A DNA stretch of 63,754 nt from Rathayibacter tanaceti (GCF_001634385.1 NZ_LIIN01000004.1:1-63754); one strand, 5' to 3'. Counted from the first letter of the stretch, positions 1-14,676 are shown. Translations and numbers: made by a program. Notes: generated by a model from the sequence alone, not told the origin.

Positions 1-74
1 AGTCTTACAAGTACTGCACCTCGAAGGCCTGAACCGTTCGATTTGTCTTACTCGCCGATACCGGTTAGGCTAGT

Positions 75-90
75 CGGAACCGAGGTTCCG
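75..90. repeat. Perfect inverted repeat in the leftward leader
   Basis: The sequence is CGGAACC-GA-GGTTCCG, two 7-nt arms around 2 nt. It lies about 25 nt downstream of the leftward TTGACA promoter. It could be an operator or a leader hairpin; the role is unknown. Confidence 0.4.
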
Positions 91-111
91 ATCGCCCCGT
101 GGCAACTCGAC

Positions 112-140
112 TAACTTAGCACACCCGCGGGCCGTGTCAA
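112..140 (-). promoter_or_regulatory. Strong sigma70-type promoter reading left (downstream of the pair)
   Basis: The minus strand carries a consensus -35 TTGACA (135-140). After 16-17 nt comes TAAGTT (113-118) or AAGTTA (112-117) as the -10. A perfect -35 is rare in this window, which points to a highly expressed target such as an rRNA operon. Confidence 0.55.
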
Positions 141-252
141 ATCCGGCTTCTTCGTGATGTCCGCGGTACGATCGAGGATCGTCTCGCTCCACCCCTGCGC
201 GGCCATCAAGCCGAACAACGAAGCCGGGACCGAGATCCCGTGGAGGCTCTAC

Positions 253-281
253 ATCCTACGCTCACGATCCCTGGTCTTCAA
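253..281 (-). promoter_or_regulatory. Sigma70-type promoter reading left (upstream of the pair)
   Basis: On the minus strand a -35 TTGAAG (276-281) is followed after exactly 17 nt by a -10 TAGGAT (253-258). It lies downstream of tyrS and points to the left edge, so it cannot serve tyrS. Confidence 0.5.
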
Positions 282-498
282 GAGACGAATCTCTAACAGA
301 TGTTAGGAGGTGAGGAGATGGTCCCCTCTTGAGGTGGGCCAGCTGGTCTTGGCGCTCTGCGCCGTACTCTCGCTTGCCGCTCCTTTGGGGTGACGAGGAG
401 TTACACTACGTCGGCGCTCCTGCGGCGGGCAAATCAGGCGTCTCCCGGGCGTGTCGCGTTTCGACGCCGGCACGGGGCGACCTGCCTGCCGAGTCGCC

Positions 499-1809
499 TC
501 AGCGGACGAAGGCCCCGGCGAAACTCCTCTTGCCGCGGCGCAGGACCGCGATGCCCTCGATCAGCGGGAGCTCGCCGAGCAGGGTCGACTCCGAGGGTAC
601 GGGCGAGTTGTTCACCGAGAGCCCACCCTGCGCGAGCGCGCGTCGAGCCTCCCCCATGCTCGACACGAGTCCGGTCTCGAGGAACGCCTGCAAGACGGGA
701 GTGGTCGGCTCAGCCTCGACAGTGGGGACCGCCTCCAGCGCTCCGCGCAGGATCGCGGGGTCGACGTCTTCGAGCGCCCCTTTGCCGAAGAGCGCGGTCG
801 CCGCGTCGATCACCGAGCGCGTCGTGTCGGCGCCGTGCACGAGAGAGGTCACCTCCCACGCCAGGGCGCGCTGCGCCTCCCTACGGAAGGGCTCGTCGAC
901 GCTCGCCCGCTCGAGCCGCTCGATCTCGGTGCGCGGCAAGAAGGTGAAGACCTTCAACCGGTCCACGACGTCCCGATCGTCGGTGTTGACCCAGAACTGG
1001 TAGAACGCGTACGGGCTGGTCAACTCCGGGTCGAGCCAGACGGCGTTGCCCTCGCTCTTGCCGAACTTGGTGCCGTCGGAGTTCATCACGAGCGGCGTGC
1101 CGATCGCGTGCACCGAGACCCCTTCGGTGCGGTGGATCAGATCGGTCCCGCTGGTGAGGTTGCCCCACTGGTCGCTTCCTCCGGTCTGCAGCACGCATCC
1201 GTACTGCCGGTACAGCTCGAGGTAGTCGAGTCCCTGCAGGATCTGGTAGCTGAACTCGGTGTAGCTGATCCCCGCGTCCGAGTTGAGCCGTGCGCTCACC
1301 GCGTCCTTCTTGATCATCGTGCCGACACGGAAGTGCTTGCCGATTTCGCGGAGGAAGTCGATCGCCGAGAGCGGTGCCGTCCAGTCGAGGTTGTTGACCA
1401 GGCGCAGGCCGTTGCCACCCTCGACGGCCAGGAAACGCGAGACCTGCACCTGGAGGCGCTCGACCCAGTCGGTGACGGTCTCACGGGAGTTCAGCGTCCG
1501 CTCCGCGGTCGGTCGCGGGTCGCCGATCAGACCGGTGGAGCCTCCGACCAGTCCGAGCGGTCGATGGCCCGCGAGCTGGAGCCGGCGCATCACGATGAGC
1601 TGGACCAGGTTGCCGAGGTGCAGACTCGGGGCGGTGGGGTCGAACCCGCAGTAGTACGTGACCGGGTCCCCGCTGAGCACCTCTCTGAGCGCATCGCGAT
1701 CGGTCGACACGTGGACGGAGCCGCGCCACACGAGCTCGTCCCAGACGGAATCGAAGGAGCGGTCGAGCAGCGGGGTCGTCGCGGAACCTTGGACGTCCTG
1801 GTCGGTCAC
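499..1809 (-). CDS. tyrS: Tyrosyl-tRNA synthetase
   Basis: Class I aminoacyl-tRNA synthetase that charges tRNA-Tyr with tyrosine in the cytoplasm. At 436 aa it is full length for bacterial TyrRS. The HIGH-type motif appears as HLGN (about residues 64-67) and the KMSKS-type loop as KFGKS (about 248-252). The C-terminal ~60 residues resemble the S4 RNA-binding domain. The GTG start sits 6 nt after a TACCCT box with no Shine-Dalgarno sequence, so the mRNA is probably leaderless. The gene stands alone, divergent from the SatD-like gene. Identification is secure. Confidence 0.97.
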   Translation of the reverse strand: MTDQDVQGSATTPLLDRSFDSVWDELVWRGSVHVSTDRDALREVLSGDPVTYYCGFDPTAPSLHLGNLVQLIVMRRLQLAGHRPLGLVGGSTGLIGDPRPTAERTLNSRETVTDWVERLQVQVSRFLAVEGGNGLRLVNNLDWTAPLSAIDFLREIGKHFRVGTMIKKDAVSARLNSDAGISYTEFSYQILQGLDYLELYRQYGCVLQTGGSDQWGNLTSGTDLIHRTEGVSVHAIGTPLVMNSDGTKFGKSEGNAVWLDPELTSPYAFYQFWVNTDDRDVVDRLKVFTFLPRTEIERLERASVDEPFRREAQRALAWEVTSLVHGADTTRSVIDAATALFGKGALEDVDPAILRGALEAVPTVEAEPTTPVLQAFLETGLVSSMGEARRALAQGGLSVNNSPVPSESTLLGELPLIEGIAVLRRGKRSFAGAFVR

Positions 1810-1815
1810 GGCTCC

Positions 1816-1821
1816 AGGGTA
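1816..1821 (-). promoter_or_regulatory. -10 box of leaderless tyrS
   Basis: TACCCT on the minus strand lies 6 nt before the GTG start, so transcription would begin at or next to the start codon. Confidence 0.5.
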
Positions 1822-1865
1822 GCGCGACGGCGGGATGCTTGAGCGATCAGGGCAAGCCTGTGGGC

Positions 1866-1894
1866 TTGATTCAGGCAGATCAAGTGTTGATACT
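1866..1894 (+). promoter_or_regulatory. Promoter of the SatD-like operon
   Basis: A -35 TTGATT (1866-1871) is followed after 17 nt by a -10 GATACT (1889-1894). The -10 lies inside the inverted repeat at 1879-1898, as expected for a repressible promoter. Confidence 0.45.
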
Positions 1895-1898
1895 TGAT
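1879..1898. promoter_or_regulatory. Inverted-repeat operator over the SatD-like promoter
   Basis: ATCAAGT-GTTGAT-ACTTGAT has perfect 7-nt arms around 6 nt. A further half site CTTGAT occurs at 1865-1870. It overlaps the proposed -10 and ends 12 nt before the start codon at 1911. The most likely ligand is the HTH encoded by the same gene, which would give negative autoregulation; that assignment is inference. Confidence 0.55.
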
Positions 1899-1910
1899 CG
1901 CGGAGGTCCC

Positions 1911-2557
1911 ATGTTCGTCATCACCGCGGATCAGCGCGACAGTCGGCACGACGACGACCGCGTGGAGCACACCATCGGGCACCTGGTTTCGGAGGCGGGC
2001 GCGTCGTTCGTCCTCCCCCCGGAGCGCACGGCCGGCGACGAGTTCCAGGTCGTCCTCGATCGGGCGGAGGCGGTCGTCCCGCTCGTGCTCGAGCTGCACC
2101 GCGCTGGACACTGGAGCATCGGACTCGGCGTCGGCTCGGTCGAGCGTCCGCTCCCCGCCACCACCCGGGCAGCACGGGGCGAGGCGTACTTCGCGGCCCG
2201 CCGTGCGGTCGAGGCGGCCAAGGGCCGGCCGACCCGCTTCTCCCTCGACCCCGACGCACCCGGAGGCACGACGCGACGACCGCCGATGTGCAGGCACTGA
2301 TCGATCCGCTCCTGCTGCTGCGCGACTCCCGGACCGACGCCGGCTGGCAGATCATCGATCTGCTCGAGAGCGGACTCTCGCAGAAGGACGCCGCCGAGCG
2401 CCTCGCCGTCAGCCCCCAGGCCGTGAGCCTGCGGGTGCGCGCCGCGAGCGGCCGCGTCGACGGACCGGCACGCGACGCGATCGCGCGCCTGCTGACGGTG
2501 GTGGACCGTACGCTCGATCCGACCCCCGACCCCACCGACGAGAGGACCTCCCGATGA
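1911..2557 (+). CDS. SatD-like protein with C-terminal HTH (frameshifted here)
   Basis: The first frame starts MFVITADQR and runs about 129 aa. The last ~85 aa lie in another frame and contain a helix-turn-helix (LSQKDAAERLAVSPQAVSLR). The SatD family I recall from actinobacteria joins both parts in one ~215-aa protein. The span 1911-2557 is one base short of a multiple of three, so restoring one base near 2250-2285 gives that fusion. The alternative is two coupled genes, the second starting at GTG 2288. The RBS CGGAGG at 1901-1906 favours ATG 1911 over upstream starts. The stop overlaps the next gene as ATGA. The protein is probably a DNA-binding autoregulator; its cellular role is not established. 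Confidence 0.7.
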
Positions 2558-3183
2558 CGGAGACCCCCGGCTCCCCCGCGCTGCTCCTCGCCTCCGCGCT
2601 GCAGTCAGCCTCGTGGACAGGCGTCGTGCTCGTGCTGCTCGCCGGTCTGATCGGAGCTGTGCTCGCGGTGCGGCTGCGCCGGCCGCAGCTGGCGTGGATC
2701 GGGCTCGGCTCGACCGGCGCGGCATTCCTGCTGACGGCGATCGCCGGAGTCTCGGCTCCTCCCGCGCACACGGTACTGGTCGCGGTCCTGGCCTTCGCGC
2801 TGGCCGTGGTCGGCGGTGGGCCCGTCGTGCTGCTCACCCTCGACCTCGCGACCGCCGATGCGCGCACGGGCCGGCACGGCGGGATCATGGTGGCGGGAGC
2901 ATCCCGCCCCTCGACGTCGGGCACGCCCACCGCCGTCGGCCAGCCGATCGAGGTGCTCCGCGGCGGCACGACCATCGGCGTGCTGGAACGGATCACGACC
3001 GCGGGCGCGCTGATGAGCGGGCTGCCGGAGGGCATCGCCGTGGTGGTCGCGATCAAGGGCGTCGGCCGGTTCAGCGAACTCGCCTCACCGGAGGCGCGAG
3101 AGCGATTCATCATCGGCACCCTGGCGAGCCTTGCGTGGTCAGCGGCACTCGGAGTGCTCGCCCGCCTCTACCTCGTCGGCTGA
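2554..3183 (+). CDS. Membrane protein co-transcribed with the SatD-like gene
   Basis: The product is a 209-aa hydrophobic protein with about four predicted membrane spans: residues ~20-42, 48-68, 75-98 and a C-terminal span. A central polar stretch contains GQPIEVLRGG. The start ATG overlaps the stop of the SatD-like gene as ATGA, so the two are translationally coupled. I do not recognise a transport or enzyme motif. The fixed pairing suggests that the HTH protein controls or senses the state of this membrane protein, which is inference. Confidence 0.75.
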   Translation: MTETPGSPALLLASALQSASWTGVVLVLLAGLIGAVLAVRLRRPQLAWIGLGSTGAAFLLTAIAGVSAPPAHTVLVAVLAFALAVVGGGPVVLLTLDLATADARTGRHGGIMVAGASRPSTSGTPTAVGQPIEVLRGGTTIGVLERITTAGALMSGLPEGIAVVVAIKGVGRFSELASPEARERFIIGTLASLAWSAALGVLARLYLVG

Positions 3184-3185
3184 GC

Positions 3186-3800
3186 TCAGCGCCGAACACT
3201 CCCGGATCCACGCCGCGGCGCAGCCGCCCGGTACGGCGAGACGGTCGGGTCGCCCGGGATGCTGAAGCGCCAGGGGTACTCCTCGCCGCCGCCCGGACCG
3301 GAGACGCCCGTCCGCACGGTCGCGACGACCGCGGCCGGCGACGGTGCCCCCCGCAACTCGAACGCCGCGCCGAGCGGATCCCCGGACTCGGCGAGCCGCA
3401 CCCCGAGCGCCTTCGCCAGTCGCGCCGGACCGCGAGCGAGGTCCCTGATCGGCACCGATCCGCGGCGCGCCAGTGCCAGCTCCTCCCCCACCACCACCTC
3501 GCCCGCGCGCACCAGCACGGCGGAGGCGGTGCCCGCGGGCGAGCAGACGATGTTGACGCAGGTGTGCATCCCATAGGTGAAGTAGGCGTAGACCGAGCCG
3601 GGCGCACCGAACATCGGTGCGGTCCGCGGGGTGGGGCCGCGGTGCGCGTGCGAGCCGGGATCCTCTCCCGTGCCCAGGTACGCCTCCACCTCGGTCAGGC
3701 GAACACCGACCACGCCCTCCTCGGTGCGGTGCAGGAGGACGCAGCCGAGCAGCTCCGGCGCGACCTCGAGCGCCGAGCGGGACAGATCCGGGATCGACAC
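3186..3800 (-). CDS. 3-methyladenine DNA glycosylase (AAG/MPG family)
   Basis: Base-excision repair enzyme that removes alkylated purines from DNA. The 204-aa protein has the family pattern: ELLGCVLLH near the N-terminus, LTEVEAYLG (about residues 35-43) with the catalytic Glu, MFGAPGSVYAYFTYG for the DNA-intercalating region, and a C-terminal end rich in Arg. The GTG start lies 2 nt downstream of the stop of the 46-aa membrane gene, so it belongs to the tail of the arginine operon. Longer in-frame starts inside argH are less likely because they would overlap two genes. Confidence 0.88.
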   Translation of the reverse strand: MSIPDLSRSALEVAPELLGCVLLHRTEEGVVGVRLTEVEAYLGTGEDPGSHAHRGPTPRTAPMFGAPGSVYAYFTYGMHTCVNIVCSPAGTASAVLVRAGEVVVGEELALARRGSVPIRDLARGPARLAKALGVRLAESGDPLGAAFELRGAPSPAAVVATVRTGVSGPGGGEEYPWRFSIPGDPTVSPYRAAAPRRGSGSVRR

Positions 3801-3802
3801 GC

Positions 3803-8637
<4,835 letters not shown>

Positions 8638-8644
8638 CGTCGCC

Positions 8645-9804
8645 TCAGCTCGAGTAGGCCGAGTTCTCGTGCACGTAGTCGTGCGTGAGGTCGTTGGTCC
8701 AGATGGTCGCCGTCGCATCGCCGGCGTGCAGGTCGATGTCGACCGACACCCCCCGCGGGGTGAGGTCGACGAGGTCGCGGCTCTCGTGCGACTCTCCGGC
8801 ACGGCAGACCTGGACGCCGTTCATGGCGACGTCGATGCCGTACGGGTCGAACTGCGCGTCGGTGGTGCCCACGGCGCGAGGACCCGGCCCCAGTTGGGAT
8901 CGTTGCCGAAGATCGCGGCCTTGAAGAGGTTGCTGCGCGAGACCGCCCGGGCGACGTCGACGGCCTCGTCCTCGCTGGCGGCGTTCAGCACGCGGATGGC
9001 GACGTCGTGAGCGGCGCCCTCGGCGTCGGCCTGGAGCTGCAGCGTCAGGTCTCGGCAGACCTGGGTCAGCGCAGCCGTGAATCCGGCCGCGTCGGGGGTC
9101 ACTCCGCTCGCGCCGCTCGCGAGCAGTGCGACCGTGTCGTTCGTCGACATGCAGCCGTCGGAGTCGAGCCGGTCGAAGCTCATCCGGGTCGCCTCGCGCA
9201 GCGCCGCGTCGAGGTCGACGGAGTCGAGGGCCGCGTCCGTCGTGATGACCACGAGCATCGTCGCCAGGCCCGGAGCGAGCATGCCGGCGCCCTTCGCCAT
9301 GCCGCCGACGCTCCAGCCCTGCTCGGAGCGCACGGTCGCCTGTTTGGGGACCGTGTCGGTCGTCATGATGGCGCGGGCCGCCGCCTCGCCCGCCTCCGCG
9401 CCCGTCTCGAGCTCGACCGACGCGTCCCTCACGCCCGCGGTGAGCTTCGCGAGGTCGAGCTGATCGCCGATCAGGCCAGTGGAGCAGACGAGGACATCAC
9501 CTGCCGAGACCTCGAGGTGCTCGCCCACGAGCTCGGCGGTGCGGTGGGTGACCTGGAAGCCCTGCGCCCCGGTGTAGCAGTTGGCACCGCCGGAGTTGAG
9601 CACGATCGCCGAGACGACGCCGTCCGCGATGACCTGTTCGCTCCAGAGCACGGGGTTGGCCTTGCAGCGGTTGCTCGTGAAGACCGCCGCCGCGGACTGC
9701 AGCGGGCCGAGGTTCTGCACGAGCGCGACGTCGCGCGCACCGGTCGACTTGAGCCCGGCGACGACACCGGCGGCGGTGAATCCTGCTGCTGCAGTGATGC
9801 TCAC
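8645..9804 (-). CDS. argJ: Bifunctional ornithine acetyltransferase/N-acetylglutamate synthase (frameshifted here)
   Basis: Recycles the acetyl group from acetylornithine to glutamate. The self-cleavage region is recognisable as [15 protein letters not shown], where an internal Thr usually follows KGxGM(I)xPxMA; here the residue after LAPGLA is Thr. The frame breaks just after [11 protein letters not shown], and the expected continuation [12 protein letters not shown] lies in the next frame. One base is missing near 8874, where GCGGCC reads GCGCC. The repaired length is 386 aa. The GTG start overlaps the argC stop as GTGA. Confidence 0.92.
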
Positions 9805-10850
9805 GGAGCGACTCCGTTCATGCTGAGGCCCAGGGACTCGGGGAGCCCGAGGGCGATGTTGGTCGACTGGAGGGCTGCCCCGGCCGTGCCCTTGACCAGG
9901 TTGTCGATCGCCGAGACGACGACGACCCGACGGGCGCGCTCGTCGATGCTCAGGCCGAGCAGAGCGGTGTTCGCTCCGACGACGTCGGCCGTGCGGGGGA
10001 AGGAGCCCTCGGGCAGCAGCTGCACGAAGAGCTCGTCGCCGTAGGCGGTCTCCCACGCGGCGCGGACGTCCTGCGCCGAGACGCCGGGGGCCAGCCTGGC
10101 CGTCGAGGTGGCGAGGATGCCCCGCGCCATCGGGACGAGCACGGGCGTGAACGAGATCGAGACCGGCCCCGCCCCCGCCAGGAGCAGGTTCTGCCGGATC
10201 TCGGGATTGTGGCGGTGGGCTCCTCCCAGACCGTAGGCATGGGCGGACCCGAGGAGTTCGCTGGCGAGCAGGTCGGTGCGCAGGCTCTTCCCGGCGCCCG
10301 AGGGGCCCACGGCGAGCACGGACACGAGGTCGGAGGGTTCGATGACACCGGCGTGCAGGCCGGGGGCGAGGCCGAGGGTGACGGCCGTCACGTTGCAGCC
10401 CGGGACGGCGATACGACGCACCCCCGCCAGCCGATCGCGCTGCTTGTGTCCGCCACCTCCCAGGAGCAGCTCGGGAAGGCCGTACGGCCAGGCGCCGGCG
10501 AAGGCTCCGCCGTAGTAGTCGTCCCAGTCCTGCGGATCGGTCAGCCGGTGGTCGGCGCCGCAGTCGACGACCAGGACGTCGTCGGGCAGGGTCGCGGTGA
10601 TCTCGCCGGACTTGCCGTGCGGCAGCGCGAGGAAGACCACGTCATGGCCGGCGAGGTTCTCGGTGCTGGTGTCGACGAGGACGAGCTCGCGCAGAGACCG
10701 CAGGTGCGGGTGCACGGCGACGAGCGGCTGCCCGGCATTGGCGTGCGCGGTCACCGTGCGCACCTCGAACTCGGGGTGATCCGCGAGCAGACGCAGGAGC
10801 TCGCCGCCCGCGTACCCGCTCGCACCGGCCACCGCCACGGAGAAAGTCAT
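9801..10850 (-). CDS. argC: N-acetyl-gamma-glutamyl-phosphate reductase
   Basis: NADPH-dependent third step of arginine synthesis. The 349-aa protein has the Rossmann motif [10 protein letters not shown] at residues 9-18 and the catalytic Cys in VPGCNVTA (about residue 150). It is the first gene of the leftward arg operon. A TAGGCT box ends 7 nt before the ATG and no Shine-Dalgarno is present, so the operon mRNA is probably leaderless. I see no obvious ARG-box palindrome upstream. Confidence 0.97.
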   Translation of the reverse strand: MTFSVAVAGASGYAGGELLRLLADHPEFEVRTVTAHANAGQPLVAVHPHLRSLRELVLVDTSTENLAGHDVVFLALPHGKSGEITATLPDDVLVVDCGADHRLTDPQDWDDYYGGAFAGAWPYGLPELLLGGGGHKQRDRLAGVRRIAVPGCNVTAVTLGLAPGLHAGVIEPSDLVSVLAVGPSGAGKSLRTDLLASELLGSAHAYGLGGAHRHNPEIRQNLLLAGAGPVSISFTPVLVPMARGILATSTARLAPGVSAQDVRAAWETAYGDELFVQLLPEGSFPRTADVVGANTALLGLSIDERARRVVVVSAIDNLVKGTAGAALQSTNIALGLPESLGLSMNGVAP

Positions 10851-10857
10851 GCCCGAG

Positions 10858-10863
10858 AGCCTA
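10858..10863 (-). promoter_or_regulatory. -10 box of the leaderless arg operon
   Basis: TAGGCT on the minus strand, 7 nt before argC ATG. No good -35 hexamer is evident. Confidence 0.55.
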
Positions 10864-10904
10864 GCCGGTGCGGATCGGCGGCCTCGCCCGGTGCCGCTGG
10901 TCGC

Positions 10905-13435
10905 TCACTCCCGCAGCCGGGCGCCGAAGCGCTCCGCAGCGAGCCGCACTCCGCTCTCCTTGGCCGCAGTGGCCTCGGCCGCTGTCAAGGTCCGGTCGGC
11001 GGCGCGGAAGCGCAGTGCGAAGGTGAGCGACTTCGTGCCCTCCGCCAGTCCGGAGCCGCGATAGTCGTCGACGAGACGGATCGCCTCGAGCAGCGCGCCC
11101 GCCCCCTCGAGGACGGCAGCACGCACGTCGCCCGCGGCGGTCTCGATCGGCACGACGAGGGAGAGATCCTGTGTGGCGGCCGGGAGGGAGCCGACGGGGC
11201 GGGCGACCAGGACCGCTCCGGTGCGTGCGATCACCGGCTCGAGGCTGAGTTCGACCACGGCGACACGTCGTGGCAGGTCGAGCTCGTCGGCGAGCGCCGG
11301 CAGCAGCTCGCCCGCGTGTCCGATCACGGCACCGTCGAAGAGGATCTCGGCGGTGCGGCCCGGATGCAGAGCCGCATGCGAGCCCTGGCGCAGGACGAGG
11401 TCCGCGCCGGTGGCAGCGGCGATCGTGCGGACGACGTCGAGCGCGTCGCGCCAGTCGGCGTCGCGGCCGGCGACTCCCGGCTGACGCAGGAGTGCCGAGC
11501 CTGTGAGCAGCGCCGCGAGGTGCAGCGGCTGTGGCGGGATGCCGGCGTTCAGCGCCGCCTCGACCTCCGCGGGCGGGCGGGCACCGCCGACCGGAAGCGC
11601 GTCGGACCCGAACGGCCGCCCTCTCTCCGGGAGGAACACGGAACCGAGCTCGTAGACCGCGAGATCCACGAGTCCGCGGGAGCGATTGCGCGCAGCGGCC
11701 TGCGCCAGACCGGGGAGGAGAGAGATCCGCAGCTGGGCGGCGGTCGCATCCAGCGGGTTGGCGAGGGTGATCTGCTCCTGCGGCTCGCCCGTCGCGACCC
11801 GAGCCGGTCGTTGATCGGCCGCGAGAGGAACGGGTAGGAGAGGATTTCCGTCAGCCCCGAGGCGGCGAGCGCCTGGGCGACGGTACGGCGCAGGCGCTGC
11901 CCTGCGGTCAGCCCGCGTCCAGGAGGCGCGACGGGCAGGATCGCGGGGATGCGGTCGTACCCGGTGATCCGGGCGACCTCCTCGGCGAGGGTCGCCCGAT
12001 CGGTGAGATCCGGGCGCCAGCTCGGCGGCGCGACCAGCAGGCCCGCTCCGCCTGCCTCGACGGAGGCGCCGATCTCGGCGAGCGCACCTCGGATCTCCTC
12101 GGGCGCGTACTCGACTCCGATCAGCCCGGAGACGTAGCCGTCGGGCAGCTCGATCGGCTCGATCGTGCGCGGGTCGGCGAGCACCGACCCGAGCTCGTCG
12201 GCCGTACCGCCCGCCAGGTCGACCAGGAGCTGCACGGCGCGGGCGGCGGCGACGGGAGCCACCAGCGGGTCGACGCCGCGCTCGAAGCGGCGCGAGGCCT
12301 CGCTGGGCAGCTTGTGTCTCCTGGCCGTGCGGGCGACCGACACCGGGTCGAAGTTGGCGGCCTCGATCACCACGTCGGAGGTGCCGGCCGAGATCTCCGT
12401 CCGCGCGCCTCCCATGACACCGGCGAGACCGATCGCACCGGCGTCGTCCGCGATGACCAGGTCTTCTGCGTGCAGTCGGCGGGTCTGCCCGTCGAGCGTT
12501 TCGAGGGTCTCACCGCGGCCGGCGCGACGCACCACGATGCCTCCCCTGAGCGTTGCGAGGTCGTAGCCGTGCAGCGGCTGGCCGAGCTCGAACATCACGT
12601 AGTTGGTGATGTCCACCACCAGCGAGACCGAGCGGACTCCGGCCAGGCGGAGCCGCGCGAGCATCCAGGGCGGAGTGGGTCGGGAGGTGTCGACTCCGCG
12701 GACGACGCGCGTGACGAAGACGGACGAGCCGACGCGCCCGCGGATCGGCGCCTCATCGGCGACCGTCACCGGGAAGACCGGAGCAGACTCCGACCGCGTG
12801 TACGCGAGCACGGCGTGCGCGGGATCACGGAACGCCGCTCCGGTGGCATGGGCGTACTCGCGGGCGATTCCGCGGATCGAGAACGCGTAGCCGCGGTCGG
12901 GCGTCACGTTGACCTCGACCGCCGCGTCATCAAGTCCGAGGAGCGCGATCGCGTCGGCGCCCGGCTCCGCGTCGACTCCGAGGGTCGCCAGGCGCAGGAT
13001 GCCGTCGTGGTCGTCGCCGAGCCCCAGCTCGCGGCTCGACGCGATCATCCCGTCGGAGACGTGCCCGTACGTCTTCCGCGCCGAGATCGGGAACGGACCT
13101 GGCAGGACCGCGCCCGGGAGCGAGACCACGACCTTGTCCCCGACCGTGAAATTGTGGGCGCCGCACACGATGCCGCGGACGTCCTCACCGCCGTCGGCGG
13201 CCCGCTGCCCGGCAGGAGCCACGCGGACGTGGCACCAGTTGATCGTCTTGCCGTTCGTCTGCGGCTCCGGCGCGAGGTCGAGGACCTCGCCCACGACTAC
13301 AGGGCCCGTCACCTCGAAGCGGTGGACGTCCTCCTCCTCGAGCCCGACCGACACCAGGGCCGCGTGCACGGCCTCGGTCGTGACGTCATGCTCGAGGTCG
13401 ACGTACTCCCCGAGCCAGCTCAGCGGGACGCGCAT
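10905..13435 (-). CDS. pheT: Phenylalanyl-tRNA synthetase beta chain (frameshifted here)
   Basis: Beta subunit of the heterotetrameric PheRS. It starts MRVPLSWLGEYVDL, followed by the tRNA-binding (EMAP-like) domain, B3/B4 editing region and B5 domain, and ends in the ferredoxin-fold anticodon-binding domain. The frame is lost after INDRLG near 11798-11800, and the expected VATGEPQEQITLANP follows in the next frame. One base is missing in a C run. The repaired length is 843 aa, normal for the family. PheRS is essential, so a sequencing error is likely. ATG overlaps the pheS stop as TGATG. Confidence 0.94.
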
Positions 13436-14475
13436 CAGATCACCATCCCGTACTGCTCGCTGAAGCGGACGTCACCCTCGACCATGTCCCGCATGTCCTT
13501 CACGTCGTTGCGGAACATCAGGGTCCTCTCGATCCCCATGCCGAACGCGAACCCGGAGTACTCATCCGGATCGATGCCGGCGGCGCGGAGCACGTTCGGG
13601 TTGACCATGCCGCAGCCGCCCCACTCGATCCAGCGGGCGCCGCCGACGAAGGTGGGGTGCCAGACGTCGAGCTCGGCACTGGGTTCGGTGAAGGGGAAGT
13701 AGTTGGGACGCAGGCGGATCCTGGCGTCGTCGCCGAACAGGATCCGTGCGACGTGCTCGAGCGTGCCGCGCAGGTGCGCCATCGTGAGCCCACGGTCGAC
13801 CGCGAGGCCCTCGAACTGCGTGAAGACGGGGGTGTGCGTCGCGTCGAGCTCATCCGTGCGGTACACGCGGCCCGGAGCAATGACGTAGAGCGGCAGCGGT
13901 CGCTCGAGCATCGAGCGGATCTGCACGGGCGATGTGTGCGTGCGCAGCACCAGGTGGGAGCCGACCGGGTCGACGAAGAAAGTGTCCTGCATCGCGCGGG
14001 CCGGGTGGTCCTCGTCGAAGTTGAGGGCGTCGAAGTTGAACCACTCGTTCTCGAGCTCGGGTCCTTCGGCGATCTCCCACCCCATGCCGACGAAGACGTC
14101 GGCGATCGATTCCTGGAGCAGCGAGAGCGGGTGGCGCGCTCCGCGCCTCACGAAGCTCGCCCCCGCGGTCACGTCGACCCGCTCGGCCTCGAGGGCCGCT
14201 GACTCCTCGGCCGCGACCAGCTCGGCCTCCCGAGCGGCGTAGGCGTCGCCCACCTGCTTGCGGGCGCCGCCGATGATCTTGCCGGAGGCAGCCTTGTGCT
14301 CGGGAGGGACGGAGCGCATCTGCGCGTTCAGCCGGGCGAGGGCAGAGCCCTCGGCGAGATGGGCGGCTCTGGCCGCCTTCAGTGCGGCGGAGTCGTCCGC
14401 CGCAGCGATGGCGGCGAGGGCATCGGCGACCGCTGCGGAGACGGCCTCGTCGGTGATCGGGTTGCTGTCTGACAC
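13435..14475 (-). CDS. pheS: Phenylalanyl-tRNA synthetase alpha chain
   Basis: Catalytic subunit of PheRS. The 346-aa protein has an N-terminal coiled-coil region of about 90 residues and then the class II core, with motif 2-like FTQFEGLAVD and the C-terminal motif 3 region FAFGMGIERTLM. The GTG start is 8 nt from a TACACT box, so pheST is probably transcribed as a leaderless or nearly leaderless mRNA. Confidence 0.97.
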   Translation of the reverse strand: MSDSNPITDEAVSAAVADALAAIAAADDSAALKAARAAHLAEGSALARLNAQMRSVPPEHKAASGKIIGGARKQVGDAYAAREAELVAAEESAALEAERVDVTAGASFVRRGARHPLSLLQESIADVFVGMGWEIAEGPELENEWFNFDALNFDEDHPARAMQDTFFVDPVGSHLVLRTHTSPVQIRSMLERPLPLYVIAPGRVYRTDELDATHTPVFTQFEGLAVDRGLTMAHLRGTLEHVARILFGDDARIRLRPNYFPFTEPSAELDVWHPTFVGGARWIEWGGCGMVNPNVLRAAGIDPDEYSGFAFGMGIERTLMFRNDVKDMRDMVEGDVRFSEQYGMVI

Positions 14476-14483
14476 GGTTCCCC

Positions 14484-14489
14484 AGTGTA
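14484..14489 (-). promoter_or_regulatory. -10 box of pheST
   Basis: TACACT on the minus strand lies 8 nt before the pheS GTG. Confidence 0.45.
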
Positions 14490-14575
14490 GGCGAGCCCTT
14501 CCGCCCCGCCGGGCAGCCGACTACTCGCGCTCCTCTCGGCCGGGAGAGCACACCGACCGAGCCCGCACCCTCATC

Positions 14576-14617
14576 GAGCCCGGGGAGGCGCACGCCAGAG
14601 GCTTCCCCGTCCGGGCC
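14576..14617 (-). terminator. Imperfect GC hairpin after gluD
   Basis: GAGCCCGGGGAGGC and GCTTCCCCGTCCGGGC form an imperfect stem about 60 nt past the gluD stop. There is no clear U-run. It may terminate the transporter operon before pheS. Confidence 0.4.
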
Positions 14618-14676
14618 TCGGAGCCGATCCAGAGACCGACCCCCGCAGCAACAGCACGGATCGCGCTCCGTGCCCT

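Larger units (their letters stand above)
1..498. other. Non-coding region beyond the tyrS 3' end
   Basis: No convincing gene is present. Open frames on the plus strand here are high-GC shadows of tyrS. On the minus strand there are two promoter-like sequences and a small perfect inverted repeat, all downstream of tyrS and reading off the left edge. The density of promoter elements suggests a strongly expressed transcription unit, possibly an rRNA operon, just outside the window. That identity is inference, since none of its coding sequence is visible. Confidence 0.5.

Noticed and set aside
2288-2557. HTH as an independent 89-aa gene starting at GTG 2288
   Set aside because: It is possible, but it lacks a good RBS. 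The span 1911-2557 becomes a single family-like fusion when one base is restored.
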